Assembly: GCF_000241525.1 (NCBI RefSeq)
Contig: NZ_AHIL01000049.1
Location: forward strand, 124,001 to 188,000
Direction: 5' to 3'
DNA length: 64,000 bases
Origin: Comamonas testosteroni ATCC 11996
Lineage (GTDB): Bacteria > Pseudomonadota > Gammaproteobacteria > Burkholderiales > Burkholderiaceae_C
The notes under the pieces were generated by a model. The model was not told the DNA's origin. It saw only the letters and a list, made by a program, of their open reading frames with translations, and ran no database searches. This document shows positions 43,688-52,754 of the stretch, one piece after another. The translations under genes were made by a program, and so were the position numbers. How positions within the stretch are numbered: position 1 is the first letter of the stretch; each line of letters starts with the position of its first letter.

Positions 43688-46330
43688 ATGACCTCCCCTG
43701 CCCACTCCTACGCCCACTCTGCCGACGTCTCCGACCTCTCCTCGCTACAGGGCCTGCGCGAGCAATACCGTGAGGCCAAGGCCCGGCAGATGGAGTTGCT
43801 GCGCAACCCTACGCTGGGCAGACGCAGCGTGCGCGGAGTGCTGCACCATTTCAGTGAACTGGCCGACGGTCTTCTGCGCACCCTCTGGCAACGCGCGCAG
43901 ATGCCGCAAGGCGCTGCCCTGCTGGCCGTGGGGGGTTATGGACGCGCCCAGCTCTTTCCCTATTCGGACATCGATGTGCTGGTGTTGCTGCCCCAAAGCA
44001 GTGCACAGCCGGCTGCGGAATTGGCGGCCAGCATCGAGCAGTTCATCAGCAGTTGCTGGGATGCAGGCCTGGAAATCGGCTCCAGCGTGCGCAGCATCGC
44101 CGAATGCCTGCAGGAGGCTGCGCAGGACCTGACGGTGCAGACCGCCATGCTGGAGTCACGCCGCATCACCGGCAGCAAGGCCTTGTTTGCCGACTTCGAG
44201 CAGGCGTTTCGCGCGCAACTCGATCCCAAGGCTTTTGTCGAAGGCAAGCTGCTGGAAATGCGCCAGCGCCACGCCAAATATGACTTCACGCCCTATTCGC
44301 TCGAGCCCAACTGCAAGGAATCGCCCGGCGGACTGCGCGATCTGCACACCATGCTCTGGCTGGCCAAGGCAGCAGGCTTCGGCAACAGCTGGCATGAACT
44401 GGCCGAGCAGGACCTGATCACCCATTTCGAGGTTCAGCAGCTCGAATCCAATGAATCCCTGCTCAGCCTGATCCGTGCCCGCCTGCATGCCTCTGCCGGC
44501 CGCCATGAGGACCGGCTGGTCTTTGACCTGCAGACCGCCGTGGCCGAAGCCTTTGGCTACCGCTCCACTACGCCGGAAGGCCGCAAGCTGGCCATGCGCG
44601 CTGGCGAGACCCTGATGCGTCACTATTACTGGGCCGCCAAGGCGGTGACCCAGCTGTGCCAGATCGTGCGCATGAGCATCGAAGAGCGCCTGAACCCCGG
44701 ATCGCACGAGCTGATTCAGCTCAATGATCGCTTTTGCGAGAAGGCCGGCACCATCGAGGTGGTCAGCGACGATCTGTACGAGCGCGATCCGCATGCCATT
44801 CTCGAAACCTTTCTCATGTATGAGCAGCATGAGGGATTGACGGGTCTGTCGACGCGCACCCTGCGCGCGCTGTATGCCAGCCGCGATGTGATGGACAGCG
44901 CCTTCCGTCGCGACCCGGTCAATCGCGCCACCTTCATGAAGATCCTGCAGCAGCCGCGCGGCATCACCCATGCCATCCGGCTGATGAATCAGACCTCGGT
45001 ACTGGGTCGCTATCTCTGGCCCTTCCGCCGCATCGTTGGACAGATGCAGCACGATCTGTTCCACGTCTACACCGTGGACCAGCATATCCTGATGGTGCTG
45101 CGCAATGTGCGGCGCTTCTTCATGGCCGAGCATGCCCATGAGTATCCGTTCTGTTCCCAGCTCGCCGCGGGCTGGGACAAGCCCTGGATCCTGTATCTGG
45201 CTGCTCTCTTCCACGATATCGGCAAGGGCCGAGGCGGCGATCACTCCGTGATCGGCGCCGTCGAAGTCAAGCGTTTTTGCCGCGCCCACCAGATCGACAA
45301 GGCCGATGCGGAGCTGGTCGAGTTTCTGGTGCGCGAGCACCTGACCATGAGCCAGGTGGCCCAGAAGCAGGACTTGTCCGACCCCGATGTGATTCGCGCC
45401 TTTGCCGAACGCGTCGGCAACGAGCGCAAGCTCACCGCCTTGTACCTGCTGACGGTGGCCGACATTCGCGGCACCAGCCCCAAGGTCTGGAGCGCCTGGA
45501 AAGGCAAGCTGCTGGAAGACACCTACCGCCTGACCTTGCGCGTGCTGGGTGGCCGCGCCCCGGATGCCGCCGCCGAAATCGAAGCCCGCAAGCGTGAGGC
45601 ACTGGTACAGCTGGCCCTGTCCGCCCAGCCTTTCGAGTCCCACAAGAAACTCTGGGAGACACTGGATGTGAGCTACTTCATGCGCCATGAAGCGGCCGAC
45701 ATCGCCTGGCATACCCGCCATCTCTCACGCCATGTGGGCCAGGGCAAGCCTGTGGTACGCGCCCGGCGGTCGCTGGCCGGCGAAGGCCTGCAAGTGCTGG
45801 TCTATGCACCTGACCAGCCCGATCTGTTTGCCCGCATCTGCAGCTACTTCGATCGGGCCGGGTTTTCCATTCTCGATGCGCGCGTGCACACGGCCAACAA
45901 CGATTACGCACTGGACACCTTTCAGGTCGTCGCACCCACCATGCAGGAGCAATACCGCGAACTCATGCACATGGTGGAAAGCGATCTGACGCAGACCCTG
46001 CTGCAGGGCGGCCCGTTGCCCACGCCATCGCAAAGACGGCTGTCGCGCCGCGTCAAAAGCTTTCCATTCGCTCCGCGCGTCATCCTGCGCCCCGATGAAA
46101 AAGCCCAGCACTGGCTGCTGTCCATCTCCGCGTCAGACCGCGCCGGCCTGCTCTACATCATTGCTCGCATCCTGGCCCAGCACCATATCAGCGTGCATCT
46201 GGCAAAGATCAGCACCCTGGGCGAGCGCGTGGAAGACACCTTCCTCATCGAAGGCCCTGAACTGCAGGACAACAACAGTCAGTTGCGCATGGAGACCGAG
46301 CTGCTCAAGGCCCTGGCCCAGCCCGGTTGA
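43688..46330 (+). CDS. glnD: Bifunctional PII uridylyltransferase/uridylyl-removing enzyme
   Basis: An 880-residue protein when started at ATG 43688; a TTG at 43664 would add eight residues. The nucleotidyltransferase motif [19 protein letters not shown] lies near residue 85, the GlnD-specific [18 protein letters not shown] near 210, an HD domain [12 protein letters not shown] near 515, and two ACT domains at the C-terminus ([18 protein letters not shown] and [16 protein letters not shown]). It adds and removes UMP on PII proteins in response to glutamine. Confidence 0.96.
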   Translation: MTSPAHSYAHSADVSDLSSLQGLREQYREAKARQMELLRNPTLGRRSVRGVLHHFSELADGLLRTLWQRAQMPQGAALLAVGGYGRAQLFPYSDIDVLVLLPQSSAQPAAELAASIEQFISSCWDAGLEIGSSVRSIAECLQEAAQDLTVQTAMLESRRITGSKALFADFEQAFRAQLDPKAFVEGKLLEMRQRHAKYDFTPYSLEPNCKESPGGLRDLHTMLWLAKAAGFGNSWHELAEQDLITHFEVQQLESNESLLSLIRARLHASAGRHEDRLVFDLQTAVAEAFGYRSTTPEGRKLAMRAGETLMRHYYWAAKAVTQLCQIVRMSIEERLNPGSHELIQLNDRFCEKAGTIEVVSDDLYERDPHAILETFLMYEQHEGLTGLSTRTLRALYASRDVMDSAFRRDPVNRATFMKILQQPRGITHAIRLMNQTSVLGRYLWPFRRIVGQMQHDLFHVYTVDQHILMVLRNVRRFFMAEHAHEYPFCSQLAAGWDKPWILYLAALFHDIGKGRGGDHSVIGAVEVKRFCRAHQIDKADAELVEFLVREHLTMSQVAQKQDLSDPDVIRAFAERVGNERKLTALYLLTVADIRGTSPKVWSAWKGKLLEDTYRLTLRVLGGRAPDAAAEIEARKREALVQLALSAQPFESHKKLWETLDVSYFMRHEAADIAWHTRHLSRHVGQGKPVVRARRSLAGEGLQVLVYAPDQPDLFARICSYFDRAGFSILDARVHTANNDYALDTFQVVAPTMQEQYRELMHMVESDLTQTLLQGGPLPTPSQRRLSRRVKSFPFAPRVILRPDEKAQHWLLSISASDRAGLLYIIARILAQHHISVHLAKISTLGERVEDTFLIEGPELQDNNSQLRMETELLKALAQPG

Positions 46331-46404
46331 ACCAGGCCTGGCAATTCGGGCTTTAGTTTGATGATTCGCTGCCGATAAGCAGTCACCACTACTACGGAAA
46401 GCCC

Positions 46405-46665
46405 ATGCAGCTCGCCTCCAATGAAGTTGCGGCATCGCCGCCCACCACACGCAGTGGCCTGTTTCATATGCCGTTGTTTCGCCCCGGCACCGAGGTCACT
46501 CAGAATGGCCGACGCGAAATCGTCAGCCATGTCATCTTGCGCAGACGCGAACTAATGGTCTACCTCCGAGGTCACGACGACCCGGTAAAACCCGATCGCC
46601 TGAGTCTTGCCCCCACGGTGTTCACCACCGAGCGCAGGCCCGAGCCGCTGACCTGGTTTCTTTGA
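46405..46665 (+). CDS. Conserved-looking hypothetical protein
   Basis: An 86-residue basic protein of no recognised family. GGAAAG lies before the ATG. It contains IVSHVILRRRELMVYLRGH in the middle and ends LTWFL. It is 74 bp after glnD and ends at a terminator shared with psd. Start, length and position suggest a real gene. Confidence 0.6.
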   Translation: MQLASNEVAASPPTTRSGLFHMPLFRPGTEVTQNGRREIVSHVILRRRELMVYLRGHDDPVKPDRLSLAPTVFTTERRPEPLTWFL

Positions 46666-46680
46666 TCCCTCAAAACAAGA

Positions 46681-46713
46681 AAGCCGCTGAGCTCATGGCA
46701 TCAGCGGCTTTTT
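46681..46713. terminator. Bidirectional terminator between 46405 gene and psd
   Basis: The stem AAGCCGCTGA/TCAGCGGCTT (46681-46690 with 46701-46710) has a 10-base loop and T-runs in the plus direction; an A-rich flank (CAAAACAAG) gives a weaker run the other way. Confidence 0.8.
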
Positions 46714-46729
46714 CTATGGAACCCGGCTG

Positions 46730-47593
46730 TCAGCCCAGTTTGATCTGGGCGTTGGCCATGACCTGACCCAGTTGCACCGGCGCCGCCGGCTGCCACTGCG
46801 GATTGAACTGCAGGCCTGCAGCCTGAGGAAACAGCATGACCACGGTGGAGCCAAGCTGAAAGCGGCCCATCTCCTCGCCGCTGGCCAGCGTCACTGCTTC
46901 GGCACCCTCGTAATTCCAGGTCTTGATATGGCCTGGGCGGGGCGGGTTGACCAGACCGTGCCACACCGTGGCCATGCTGCCCACGATCGTCGCGCCCACC
47001 AGTACCAGCACGAAGGGGCCATGGTCGGTATCGAACACGCAGACCACGCGCTCGTTGCGCGCAAACAGGCCGGGTACGCCACGTGCGGTAACCGGGTTCA
47101 CCGAGAACAGATCACCTGGCACATAGGTCATGCTGCGCAGCTTGCCGGCACAAGGCATATGAATGCGGTGATAGTCGCGCGGGCTCAGATAGATCGTGGC
47201 AAAACTGCCGTTATCGAACTGACGAGCCAGAGCCGCATCGCCTCCTACCAGGGCAGTCGCACTGTATTGATGCCCCTTGGCTTGAAATATCTGCTCGCCT
47301 TCGATCCTGCCGAACTGGCTGATCGCACCATCTACCGGGCAAATCCAGTCCGCCTGTGCCAGAGGGCGAACACCATCCTTGAGCGCACGTGTGAAAAAGG
47401 CATTGAAGGTCTTGTAGGCAGCAGGATCGGGATTGGCCGCTTCGGCCATGTTCACCTGGTAGCGCTGGATAAAGCGGCGAATGACCGCCGTCGTCAATCC
47501 GCCAGCTTCGGCTTGCGCCAGTTTTCCCATCAGCGCGGTCAGCGCCTGCTTGGGCAAGAAATATTGGGAAAGTACGGCAAGTCGATCAGACAC
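46730..47593 (-). CDS. psd: Phosphatidylserine decarboxylase proenzyme
   Basis: A 287-residue membrane-associated decarboxylase. The self-cleavage site that makes the pyruvoyl group is the LGST motif in [17 protein letters not shown] near residue 250. Other family segments are [13 protein letters not shown] near 67, [11 protein letters not shown] near 85, [16 protein letters not shown] near 155 and the His-containing [20 protein letters not shown]. It converts phosphatidylserine to phosphatidylethanolamine. It starts with GTG at 47593. Confidence 0.95.
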   Translation of the reverse strand: MSDRLAVLSQYFLPKQALTALMGKLAQAEAGGLTTAVIRRFIQRYQVNMAEAANPDPAAYKTFNAFFTRALKDGVRPLAQADWICPVDGAISQFGRIEGEQIFQAKGHQYSATALVGGDAALARQFDNGSFATIYLSPRDYHRIHMPCAGKLRSMTYVPGDLFSVNPVTARGVPGLFARNERVVCVFDTDHGPFVLVLVGATIVGSMATVWHGLVNPPRPGHIKTWNYEGAEAVTLASGEEMGRFQLGSTVVMLFPQAAGLQFNPQWQPAAPVQLGQVMANAQIKLG

Positions 47594-47814
47594 AATGGGA
47601 TTTTGCTATCAAAGTTATAGAGCTGTCGAACAGGATTCTAGCCAAGACCACGGCAGCGGCGGCTGTCTTTGAGGGCTACAGGCGTTTTCCCCATCCAGGC
47701 AACCACCCGGTCATGGCATCTCAATGATGCAAGCGTCATGACAAAGACCCATGCACCCGTCTCATCGCTGCGACGCTTTACCCCTTTATGAGGGCATAAG
47801 CGAAGGCTAGACGC

Positions 47815-47917
47815 TACAATTCCAATGTTTAGCTGAATGCTGTTTCACAGCATGGCTTGATTGGATATCGGCCTTTTGTTCGGTCTGCGCAAACAGCGCA
47901 GCGCCCTTGCCACATTG
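47815..47917 (+). ncRNA. Candidate short leader RNA or sRNA before infA
   Basis: A TACAAT box at 47815-47820 and the terminator ending at 47949 bracket about 120 bases with no ORF of merit. A short transcript from this region, either a leader ended before infA or a small RNA, is possible. No -35 with good match is seen, so this is tentative. Confidence 0.3.
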
Positions 47918-47949
47918 AGGCCTGAGCACTTGTACTGCTCAGGCCTTTT
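47918..47949 (+). terminator. Terminator-like hairpin 55 bp upstream of infA
   Basis: A perfect 11-bp stem AGGCCTGAGCA/TGCTCAGGCCT (47918-47928 with 47936-47946) with a seven-base loop and TTTT. It lies between psd and infA with no protein gene in front of it in the same direction. Confidence 0.8.
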
Positions 47950-48003
47950 CCGTGGTGATGACGAGCAAGCGCCGCAACTGACCTTTTCTGAGAGATTGAA
48001 CAA

Positions 48004-48261
48004 ATGGCCAAGGAAGAACTGATTGAAATGCAAGGCTCCGTGACGGAAGTCCTGCCTGACTCGCGTTTTCGCGTCACGCTGGACAACGGTCACCAACTGA
48101 TTGCCTATACCGGCGGCAAGATGCGCAAGCACCACATCCGCATTCTGGCCGGCGACAAAGTGTCTTTGGAAATGTCGCCCTACGACCTGACCAAGGGCCG
48201 CATCACCTTCCGCCATCTGGCCAACCGTGGCCCGGCCCCCACGACACCTCGTTCAAAATAA
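48004..48261 (+). CDS. infA: Translation initiation factor IF-1
   Basis: An 85-residue S1/OB-fold protein, longer than the usual 72 residues because of a C-terminal tail ([14 protein letters not shown]). Family segments are [37 protein letters not shown] and [13 protein letters not shown]. This extended form is common in betaproteobacteria, sometimes as a second copy. It assists 30S initiation with IF-2 and IF-3. It is preceded by a terminator-like hairpin and followed by tRNA-Pro. Confidence 0.93.
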   Translation: MAKEELIEMQGSVTEVLPDSRFRVTLDNGHQLIAYTGGKMRKHHIRILAGDKVSLEMSPYDLTKGRITFRHLANRGPAPTTPRSK

Positions 48262-48331
48262 ATAGCGCCTCGCCATAAAAATTCGGCACTTTCAAAAAAT
48301 GAGCAATTTTTTGTAGTTAGAATAGAGGCTT

Positions 48332-48408
48332 CGGAGCGTAGCGCAGCCTGGTAGCGCATCTGCTTTGGGAGCAGAGGGTCGCGAGTTCGAATCCCGCCGC
48401 TCCGACCA
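48332..48408 (+). tRNA. tRNA-Pro (anticodon TGG)
   Basis: The acceptor arm CGGAGCG pairs with CGCTCCG, the anticodon loop TTTGGGA is held by TCTGC/GCAGA, and the T loop is GTTCGAATC. CCA is encoded. Length 77. Confidence 0.95.
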
Positions 48409-48415
48409 AATGACA

Positions 48416-48447
48416 AGGGGTTAGATCGAAAGATCTAACCCCTTTTG
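48416..48447 (+). terminator. Terminator after tRNA-Pro
   Basis: A perfect 12-bp stem AGGGGTTAGATC/GATCTAACCCCT with a GAAA tetraloop (48416-48443) followed by TTTT. Confidence 0.9.
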
Positions 48448-48789
48448 TCTGTCTATGCTTCGCAACTTTGCCGGCTTATACGCGCCATCATATTTATTTG
48501 TGGCTTGGCAGCAGACCAAGAACCGCCTTACCCCTCTAAGGCCAGCACGAAACATTGATGCCTTGCGCCCTCAAGGCAAGAAAACCGGCTGCCTCCGCAA
48601 TTCCAGCTTCCACACCTTCGGCCAAAGGTGACACATGCAGGAGCTCTCCGTGAGCGATGAAGCAGCCCTCTCATCACCCGTGCGTCATGTCACCCGGGCG
48701 TAGCCTTGGCTGACACAAGAGAACAAGAAAAGCCGACGAGACAAAGCCCTGGCCACAGCAACCAGCTCTCGCCTGACAGAAGGCAAAAA
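48448..48789. other. Intergenic stretch without recognisable gene
   Basis: About 340 bp between the tRNA-Pro terminator and the second of two minus-strand hairpins after tRNA-fMet. No ORF, RNA gene or repeat is recognised. Confidence 0.6.
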
Positions 48790-48817
48790 AGAAAAAGCCC
48801 CGGCTGCTACAGCCAGG
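48784..48817 (-). terminator. Second minus-strand terminator downstream of tRNA-fMet
   Basis: Read on the minus strand, AAGCCCTGGCTG-TAG-CAGCCGGGGCTT forms a long stem with one mismatch and is followed by TTTTCTTTTTT. Its stem resembles the terminator at 48918-48947. Confidence 0.75.
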
Positions 48818-48913
48818 GCTTGGGAATTGGCGCCAGGGGTTAAGCCATCTTTCAGTGCTACAACCTGAACCTAGCGACGCGTATCTTGCTCTCGAAATAT
48901 GACATAAAGATGG

Positions 48914-48947
48914 CAAAAAAGCCCTGACCGTTTCCGACCAGGGCTTT
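48914..48947 (-). terminator. Terminator of tRNA-fMet
   Basis: On the minus strand AAAGCCCTG pairs with CAGGGCTTT around a short loop, followed by a T-run, three bases after the encoded CCA of tRNA-fMet. Confidence 0.85.
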
Positions 48948-48949
48948 AT

Positions 48950-49026
<77 letters not shown>

Positions 49027-49194
49027 ATATTCCGCGTCGGGGGCCAACCACCATTCCTAGGCGCCAGCATGATTTCCCCGACCGCTGGATTGTAGCACAT
49101 ATGTATAAATTCACAGCATGAATAAATATTCAGTAATAAACCCGGACAGGGAGCAACACAAAAGCCAGATGGCGAACCTAGCCGGGCTTGCTCT

Positions 49195-49395
49195 TTAGAG
49201 CACTTGCAGCTTATTTTTTTTGACCGCCTCTTGAATCGCTTCTTTCAGATCACCGGCCTTCTTCTGAGCGAAGCCTTCAACCTCCTTTGCGATCCCCCTG
49301 GCTTCTTGTTCAGGACTGACCATGAGTTCACCAAACCTCTCCTGAACCCCGCCCGCAGCATCCTTCGGCGCACCCTTGGTTTGATCAGGATTCAT
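49195..49395 (-). CDS. CsbD family stress-response protein
   Basis: A 66-residue hydrophilic protein: MNPDQTKGAPKDAAGGVQER is close to the N-terminus of CsbD-like proteins (KGxxKExxGKxxxxxG), followed by EVEGFAQKKAGDLKEAIQEA. CsbD proteins are abundant under general stress, role unknown. ATG 49395 has AAGGAGG seven bases upstream; the frame is open to 49440 without support. Confidence 0.85.
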   Translation of the reverse strand: MNPDQTKGAPKDAAGGVQERFGELMVSPEQEARGIAKEVEGFAQKKAGDLKEAIQEAVKKNKLQVL

Positions 49396-49865
49396 GATGC
49401 CCTCCTTATGAACAAAGCCGCGAAATGCGGCTTGGGTCAAAGTTAAGCTCTAGCGAGAGCCTACGGCCGTGGGACCAGCCAAGGCATCCATGCAGCACAA
49501 GCCCTTACACGTTATCAACGTGCTCACAACGGTAAACGCAAAATAAGGCGCCAGCGGATCATGCTTGGGACTTTGGCCACGCCGCTGAATACCGATAAAC
49601 AGGCAGGACATACGCCTCAGTGTCGCGATGAATGGCCGCTATAGAGGTATGCCTTATCGGGCATACGTCAGCAGCATCCGAAATATCAACCAGAGGGAAC
49701 GCAGACCATGGGTTGAGCATCATGCAAGCCTTGGCCAGGCGCCAGCGCACAGAGTTCAAGTGCTCACTCTTCAGGACTTAGGCCGCAAACAGCACATGAT
49801 GGAACTTCATGGACGCGGCCTGCAGCTCAAGCTGAGCCTGTCTAGCGCCAGTCCGCAATAAAAGA

Positions 49866-50010
49866 GATTGATGGTTCATCTTCCTGCAGCAGAGACTGAT
49901 ACCGCTCCTCGGCACTGGCACATCGCAACCTCTTCAAACGCTCCTGAACCCAGCGCCCGTATCTATCGAGCAACTCTTGGAGCAATTCAGTTTCATACCT
50001 CCAGGCATTG
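49866..50010 (-). pseudogene. Fragment resembling a Crp/Fnr-family regulator
   Basis: A minus-strand frame of about 48 codons reads ETELLQELLDRYGRWVQERL and then SAEERYQSLLQEDEPSI, the pattern of the dimer helix and following helix in Crp/Fnr-type proteins, then ends at TAG before any helix-turn-helix. There is a stop a few codons upstream as well. It is a short remnant; the match is by eye only. Confidence 0.35.
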
Positions 50011-50048
50011 GCACTTTCTTTCTATAGTCCTGAGAATCGCACGGTTAT

Positions 50049-50073
50049 TTGCAAACGATTCTCAATTGCGTTT
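50049..50073. promoter_or_regulatory. Fur-box-like sequence
   Basis: GCAAACGATTCTCAATTGC (50051-50069) matches 12 of 19 positions of the Fur consensus on the opposite strand, with the GAGAATC core; another GAGAATC lies at 50032-50038. No intact iron gene follows on either side. Confidence 0.4.
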
Positions 50074-50727
50074 ATGATTCATCTCATGGTGCAGCAAATC
50101 GCTGTACCGCCTCTTCATCGTGGGGCGCTGACAAGCGAGGGCTTGCAGCGTTTTAGCTAGCCAGCGGCCCTCTCCTATTAGCCAAGCCTTTTTTCCACGA
50201 TCGAGCCAGTAAGTCGACTGCCACAGCAGCACGGCCAAATGCCATTGCGCAATCACAAGCCCGTCTCCGTCTGGAGCACCTGTCAGAGTTTCTCGACCGC
50301 GCCATCACGCACCGCACATGGCTGACAGAGCCCTGCACCAGATTGACTGCCAGTATCCGGCAAAACCCTGCCATCGCCGCTAATGATCCAACTCGCTGCG
50401 TTGCGGCGAAGAGGATGAAGAACCATGACCAAACCGCTTGGCGCCATCGCGCTTGCCGTCTGCCCTGCGCAGCAGCGATACCCTGAGCCGCTGGTCCGGC
50501 TTGGGCGGATACCGACCTCAGCCTCCTCCTGGCGGTGCGATCCGAGTCGCTGCACGCGCAGCCTTTCCTGTCCGGGCAGACAGCCAGTGACTGGACGACA
50601 GGACCGTGCAATGCCTGCCTGAGAATCTGTAAGCACACCTCGCGACTTACATTCCTGTCAACGAACTGACACAGTCAAACGTTAAAAAGAAACACATCAG
50701 CTTCCATCCACCCTTCAAGGAGTTGCC

Positions 50728-50877
50728 ATGACCTACCTGTACGCCGCCTATCCTGAACTCAAAGCGACGATTCAAGAGATCATGACGCCAATGCCGGAAC
50801 CGCGCTCCCCTGAAGAAGTTCTGCGGATGCTGTCCCAGAACCCTCCCGAAGGCGAGTACAGCGTCGACGCTTTCTAA
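50728..50877 (+). CDS. Small hypothetical protein, 49 residues
   Basis: The ATG at 50728 has AAGGAG six bases upstream. The product starts MTYLYAAYPELKATIQEIMT and ends EGEYSVDAF, acidic and Pro/Glu-rich (MPEPRSPEEVLRMLS). No family is recognised. A strong terminator follows 18 bp after the stop, which supports a real transcribed gene. Confidence 0.65.
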   Translation: MTYLYAAYPELKATIQEIMTPMPEPRSPEEVLRMLSQNPPEGEYSVDAF

Positions 50878-50895
50878 ACAGTCTCCAGATAAACC

Positions 50896-50920
50896 AAGCC
50901 ACCTCAAAGGTGGCTTTTTT
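50896..50920. terminator. Bidirectional terminator shared by the 49-residue gene and the His-rich lipoprotein
   Basis: The stem AAGCCACCT/AGGTGGCTT (50896-50904 with 50908-50916), loop CAA, then TTTTTT. It lies between two convergent small genes. Confidence 0.85.
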
Positions 50921-50931
50921 GTGTTTGAGGC

Positions 50932-51129
50932 CTAGCGTCGACCATGCCCACGCCCGCCGTGGTGCTTATGTCCTCCGCCATGACCACCTGACCGATGGCC
51001 ATGATGCTTGTGACCGTGCGGATGCCCGTAGAACCCATCATGGTGACGGTGCCCATAACCATGTCCGTGATGTGCATAGCAGCCGGACAAGAACAACGCG
51101 AATGCCGAGACTCCAAGTAACTTTTTCAT
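50932..51129 (-). CDS. Small His/Gly-rich lipoprotein
   Basis: A 65-residue protein. MKKLLGVSAFALFLSGC is a lipoprotein signal with lipobox LSGC (Cys 17). The mature 49 residues hold about 17 His and many Gly and Arg (e.g. YAHHGHGYGHRHHDGF), with no other domain. Such composition suggests binding of nickel, zinc or copper at the envelope; this is inference from composition. It faces the 49-residue gene and is followed upstream by the IS5 remnant. Confidence 0.75.
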   Translation of the reverse strand: MKKLLGVSAFALFLSGCYAHHGHGYGHRHHDGFYGHPHGHKHHGHRSGGHGGGHKHHGGRGHGRR

Positions 51130-51351
51130 AGCAACAAGTCTAGGTTATTCAATCGCTTACAGGTATTCGATGTGTAAGCAAGTGAAGCTCCTGCCCACAC
51201 CTCGCCGGCCTTGAACTGGTTGTTTGTTTCTGTGGCCTCGTATGAGCCTGACTTTGGTGAGGCACCACAGCCCCGGATGGCTGTGATGCGAGCCCAGGAA
51301 TGCAGCTTGAGCATCAGAAGCGCCTTGTCGCCAGGGCCAATACCGTGTCGG

Positions 51352-52174
51352 AGGGCTTTGTTGCATAACTCCATTTGAGGCGGCGCTTTCCCCAGACCCA
51401 GTTATGCAACGGCCCCACCGTCTGCAGCATGCACAGCTCAGTCAATCGATTGAGGATGGATGCACGAATATTGAGCCCAACGACTTGACGCTCAAACGTC
51501 CTGGCCATCGCTTTCTCCCCCAGGCGTTTGAAGCAATTCATCTTGGTTGGCACCAAGCTGTAGCGGTGGTAGCCGCTGTAGCGCTTCCAGATAGCGCGCC
51601 CCACTCGCTTGCACGCCTTAACGGCCTCGTTGCGATGCGTAAAGGCCAACCATTTACGCGGTCTTGCTCCTTTACGTGGCGGGATGATGGGGATGGGGAT
51701 AGCGCTGCGGCCGTGACATGCTTCATGCACATCCTGCGCGTCATATGCGCCGTCGCTCGTAAAGCTGGCCACCTCTTCAGGTGTTGGGTATTTGGCCAAG
51801 CAGCTCAGCCACTACTGGCGAATCACCCACCTCGTTAGTGGTCACGACGATGGCTCGAATCTGCATTGTCTGTGCGTCTATGCCCAGATGCACCTTGCGC
51901 CATTGGCGACGGCGCCATGCTTCCTGGCTTTCCATTCACCTCCCCCCAAGAACTTGATGCTCATGGAGTCTGCGAGCAAATACAGGCCACTTCGGCTTGG
52001 ACGGGAGTGCACCTGAACCTCCAGCCCCTTCGGATGCTCAAATCACCTCGGGCCTTCAATGCTGTGCTGTACAACCTCCAGTTTATGGTGCGGCAAGCGC
52101 TGCTTGCTCCAGCTCGATTCACTCATCCGGTGGGGCCATCGCAGTTGAGTGCAGGAGTTATGCAACAGCGCCCT
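51352..52174 (-). mobile_element. Degenerate IS5-family insertion sequence
   Basis: Terminal inverted repeats AGGGCTTTGTTGCATAACTCC (51352-51371 plus one base) and, on the other strand, AGGGCGCTGTTGCATAACTCC (52154-52174) agree at 19 of 21 positions and bound 823 bp. The inside encodes a broken IS5-type transposase. No clear target duplication is seen at the flanks, fitting an old insertion. Confidence 0.85.
51373..52012 (-). pseudogene. IS5 family transposase, frameshifted
   Basis: Three frames on the minus strand together make a DDE transposase: first LYLLADSMSIKFLGGGEWKA, then RRQWRKVHLGIDAQTMQIRA up to LLGQIPNT, then EEVASFTSDGAYDAQDVHEA and GRAIWKRYSGYHRYSLVPTK through RQVVGLNIRASILNRLTEL. 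A one-base loss near 51916 and a one-base gain near 51780 separate them. The catalytic Asp in DGAYD is kept but no full-length protein can be made. The N-terminal part before residue LYLL is also not recognisable. Confidence 0.85.
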
Positions 52175-52356
52175 GCCGTAGTGATACTGCACATCGTCTT
52201 CTTTCGGGGCGGCCGCGGCTCAACCATGAGCGGCAACTGAAGGCGCGCACCGCCAACAACCACTGTCACGAGGCGTTCAGCGCCGGACGGTCTGTTTCGC
52301 GAGGAAGGAGAACTTCAAAGCGGCCTGCGCACCCTGCTCAGCAGGGCTGCAAAAAC

Positions 52357-52391
52357 AAAAATGCCTCACAAGAAAACCTGTGAGGCATTTT
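52357..52391 (-). terminator. Terminator after the distal tRNA-His
   Basis: A perfect 13-bp stem AAAATGCCTCACA/TGTGAGGCATTTT with an eight-base loop; T-runs on both strands. Confidence 0.9.
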
Positions 52392-52397
52392 ATAAAC

Positions 52398-52474
52398 TGG
52401 GGTGGCTGATGGGACTCGAACCCACGACAACAGGAATCACAATCCTGGACTCTACCAACTGAGCTACAGCCACC
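52398..52474 (-). tRNA. tRNA-His (anticodon GTG), copy 1
   Basis: The extra 5' G (G-1) facing the discriminator C, typical of tRNA-His, is encoded. Anticodon loop TTGTGAT within CAGGA/TCCTG. CCA is encoded. Identical to the copy 216 bp away. Confidence 0.95.
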
Positions 52475-52578
52475 GTAGAAGTCTCTATTCTACTTCAGAA
52501 TTTGAGCTCTCCAATCAAATTTGAGAGCAACAAACACTGAACTAGCAACGATTCAAGGTAAAAACCTCTCATCAAGTA

Positions 52579-52605
52579 AAAACGCTCTGCGCTGCAGAGC
52601 GTTTT
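52579..52605 (-). terminator. Terminator between the two tRNA-His genes
   Basis: The stem AAAACGCTCTGC/GCAGAGCGTTTT (52579-52590 with 52594-52605) with a three-base loop; T-runs on both strands. It separates the two tRNA genes into independent units unless read through. Confidence 0.85.
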
Positions 52606-52613
52606 CAAAATTC

Positions 52614-52690
52614 TGGGGTGGCTGATGGGACTCGAACCCACGACAACAGGAATCACAATCCTGGACTCTACCAACTGAGCTACAGCCACC
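52614..52690 (-). tRNA. tRNA-His (anticodon GTG), copy 2
   Basis: Sequence identical to copy 1 including encoded G-1 and CCA; the 5' flank (ACGGTGGC context and TCTAC) is also similar, indicating a local tandem duplication. Confidence 0.95.
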
Positions 52691-52754
52691 GTAGAAGCAT
52701 CTATTGTAATGCATAAATCAGACCGCAAATAAACTCGCGCCTGATTTAAATGCC

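Larger units (their letters stand above)
49396..50727. other. Decayed region of 1.3 kb without intact gene
   Basis: Between the CsbD gene and the 49-residue ORF no intact gene is found. The minus strand shows a fragment like the C-terminal part of a Crp/Fnr-type protein (49860-50010), and at about 50300-50640 two frames that together look like a degenerate membrane protein (WSWFFILFAATQRVGS). A Fur-box-like site lies at 50049-50073. It is likely the remnant of lost genes. Confidence 0.5.

Noticed and set aside
50153..50638. Minus-strand frame of 161 codons as a gene
   Set aside because: The middle looks like a membrane segment but the frame lacks a ribosome site and shows signs of frameshift, so it is described only as part of the decayed region.
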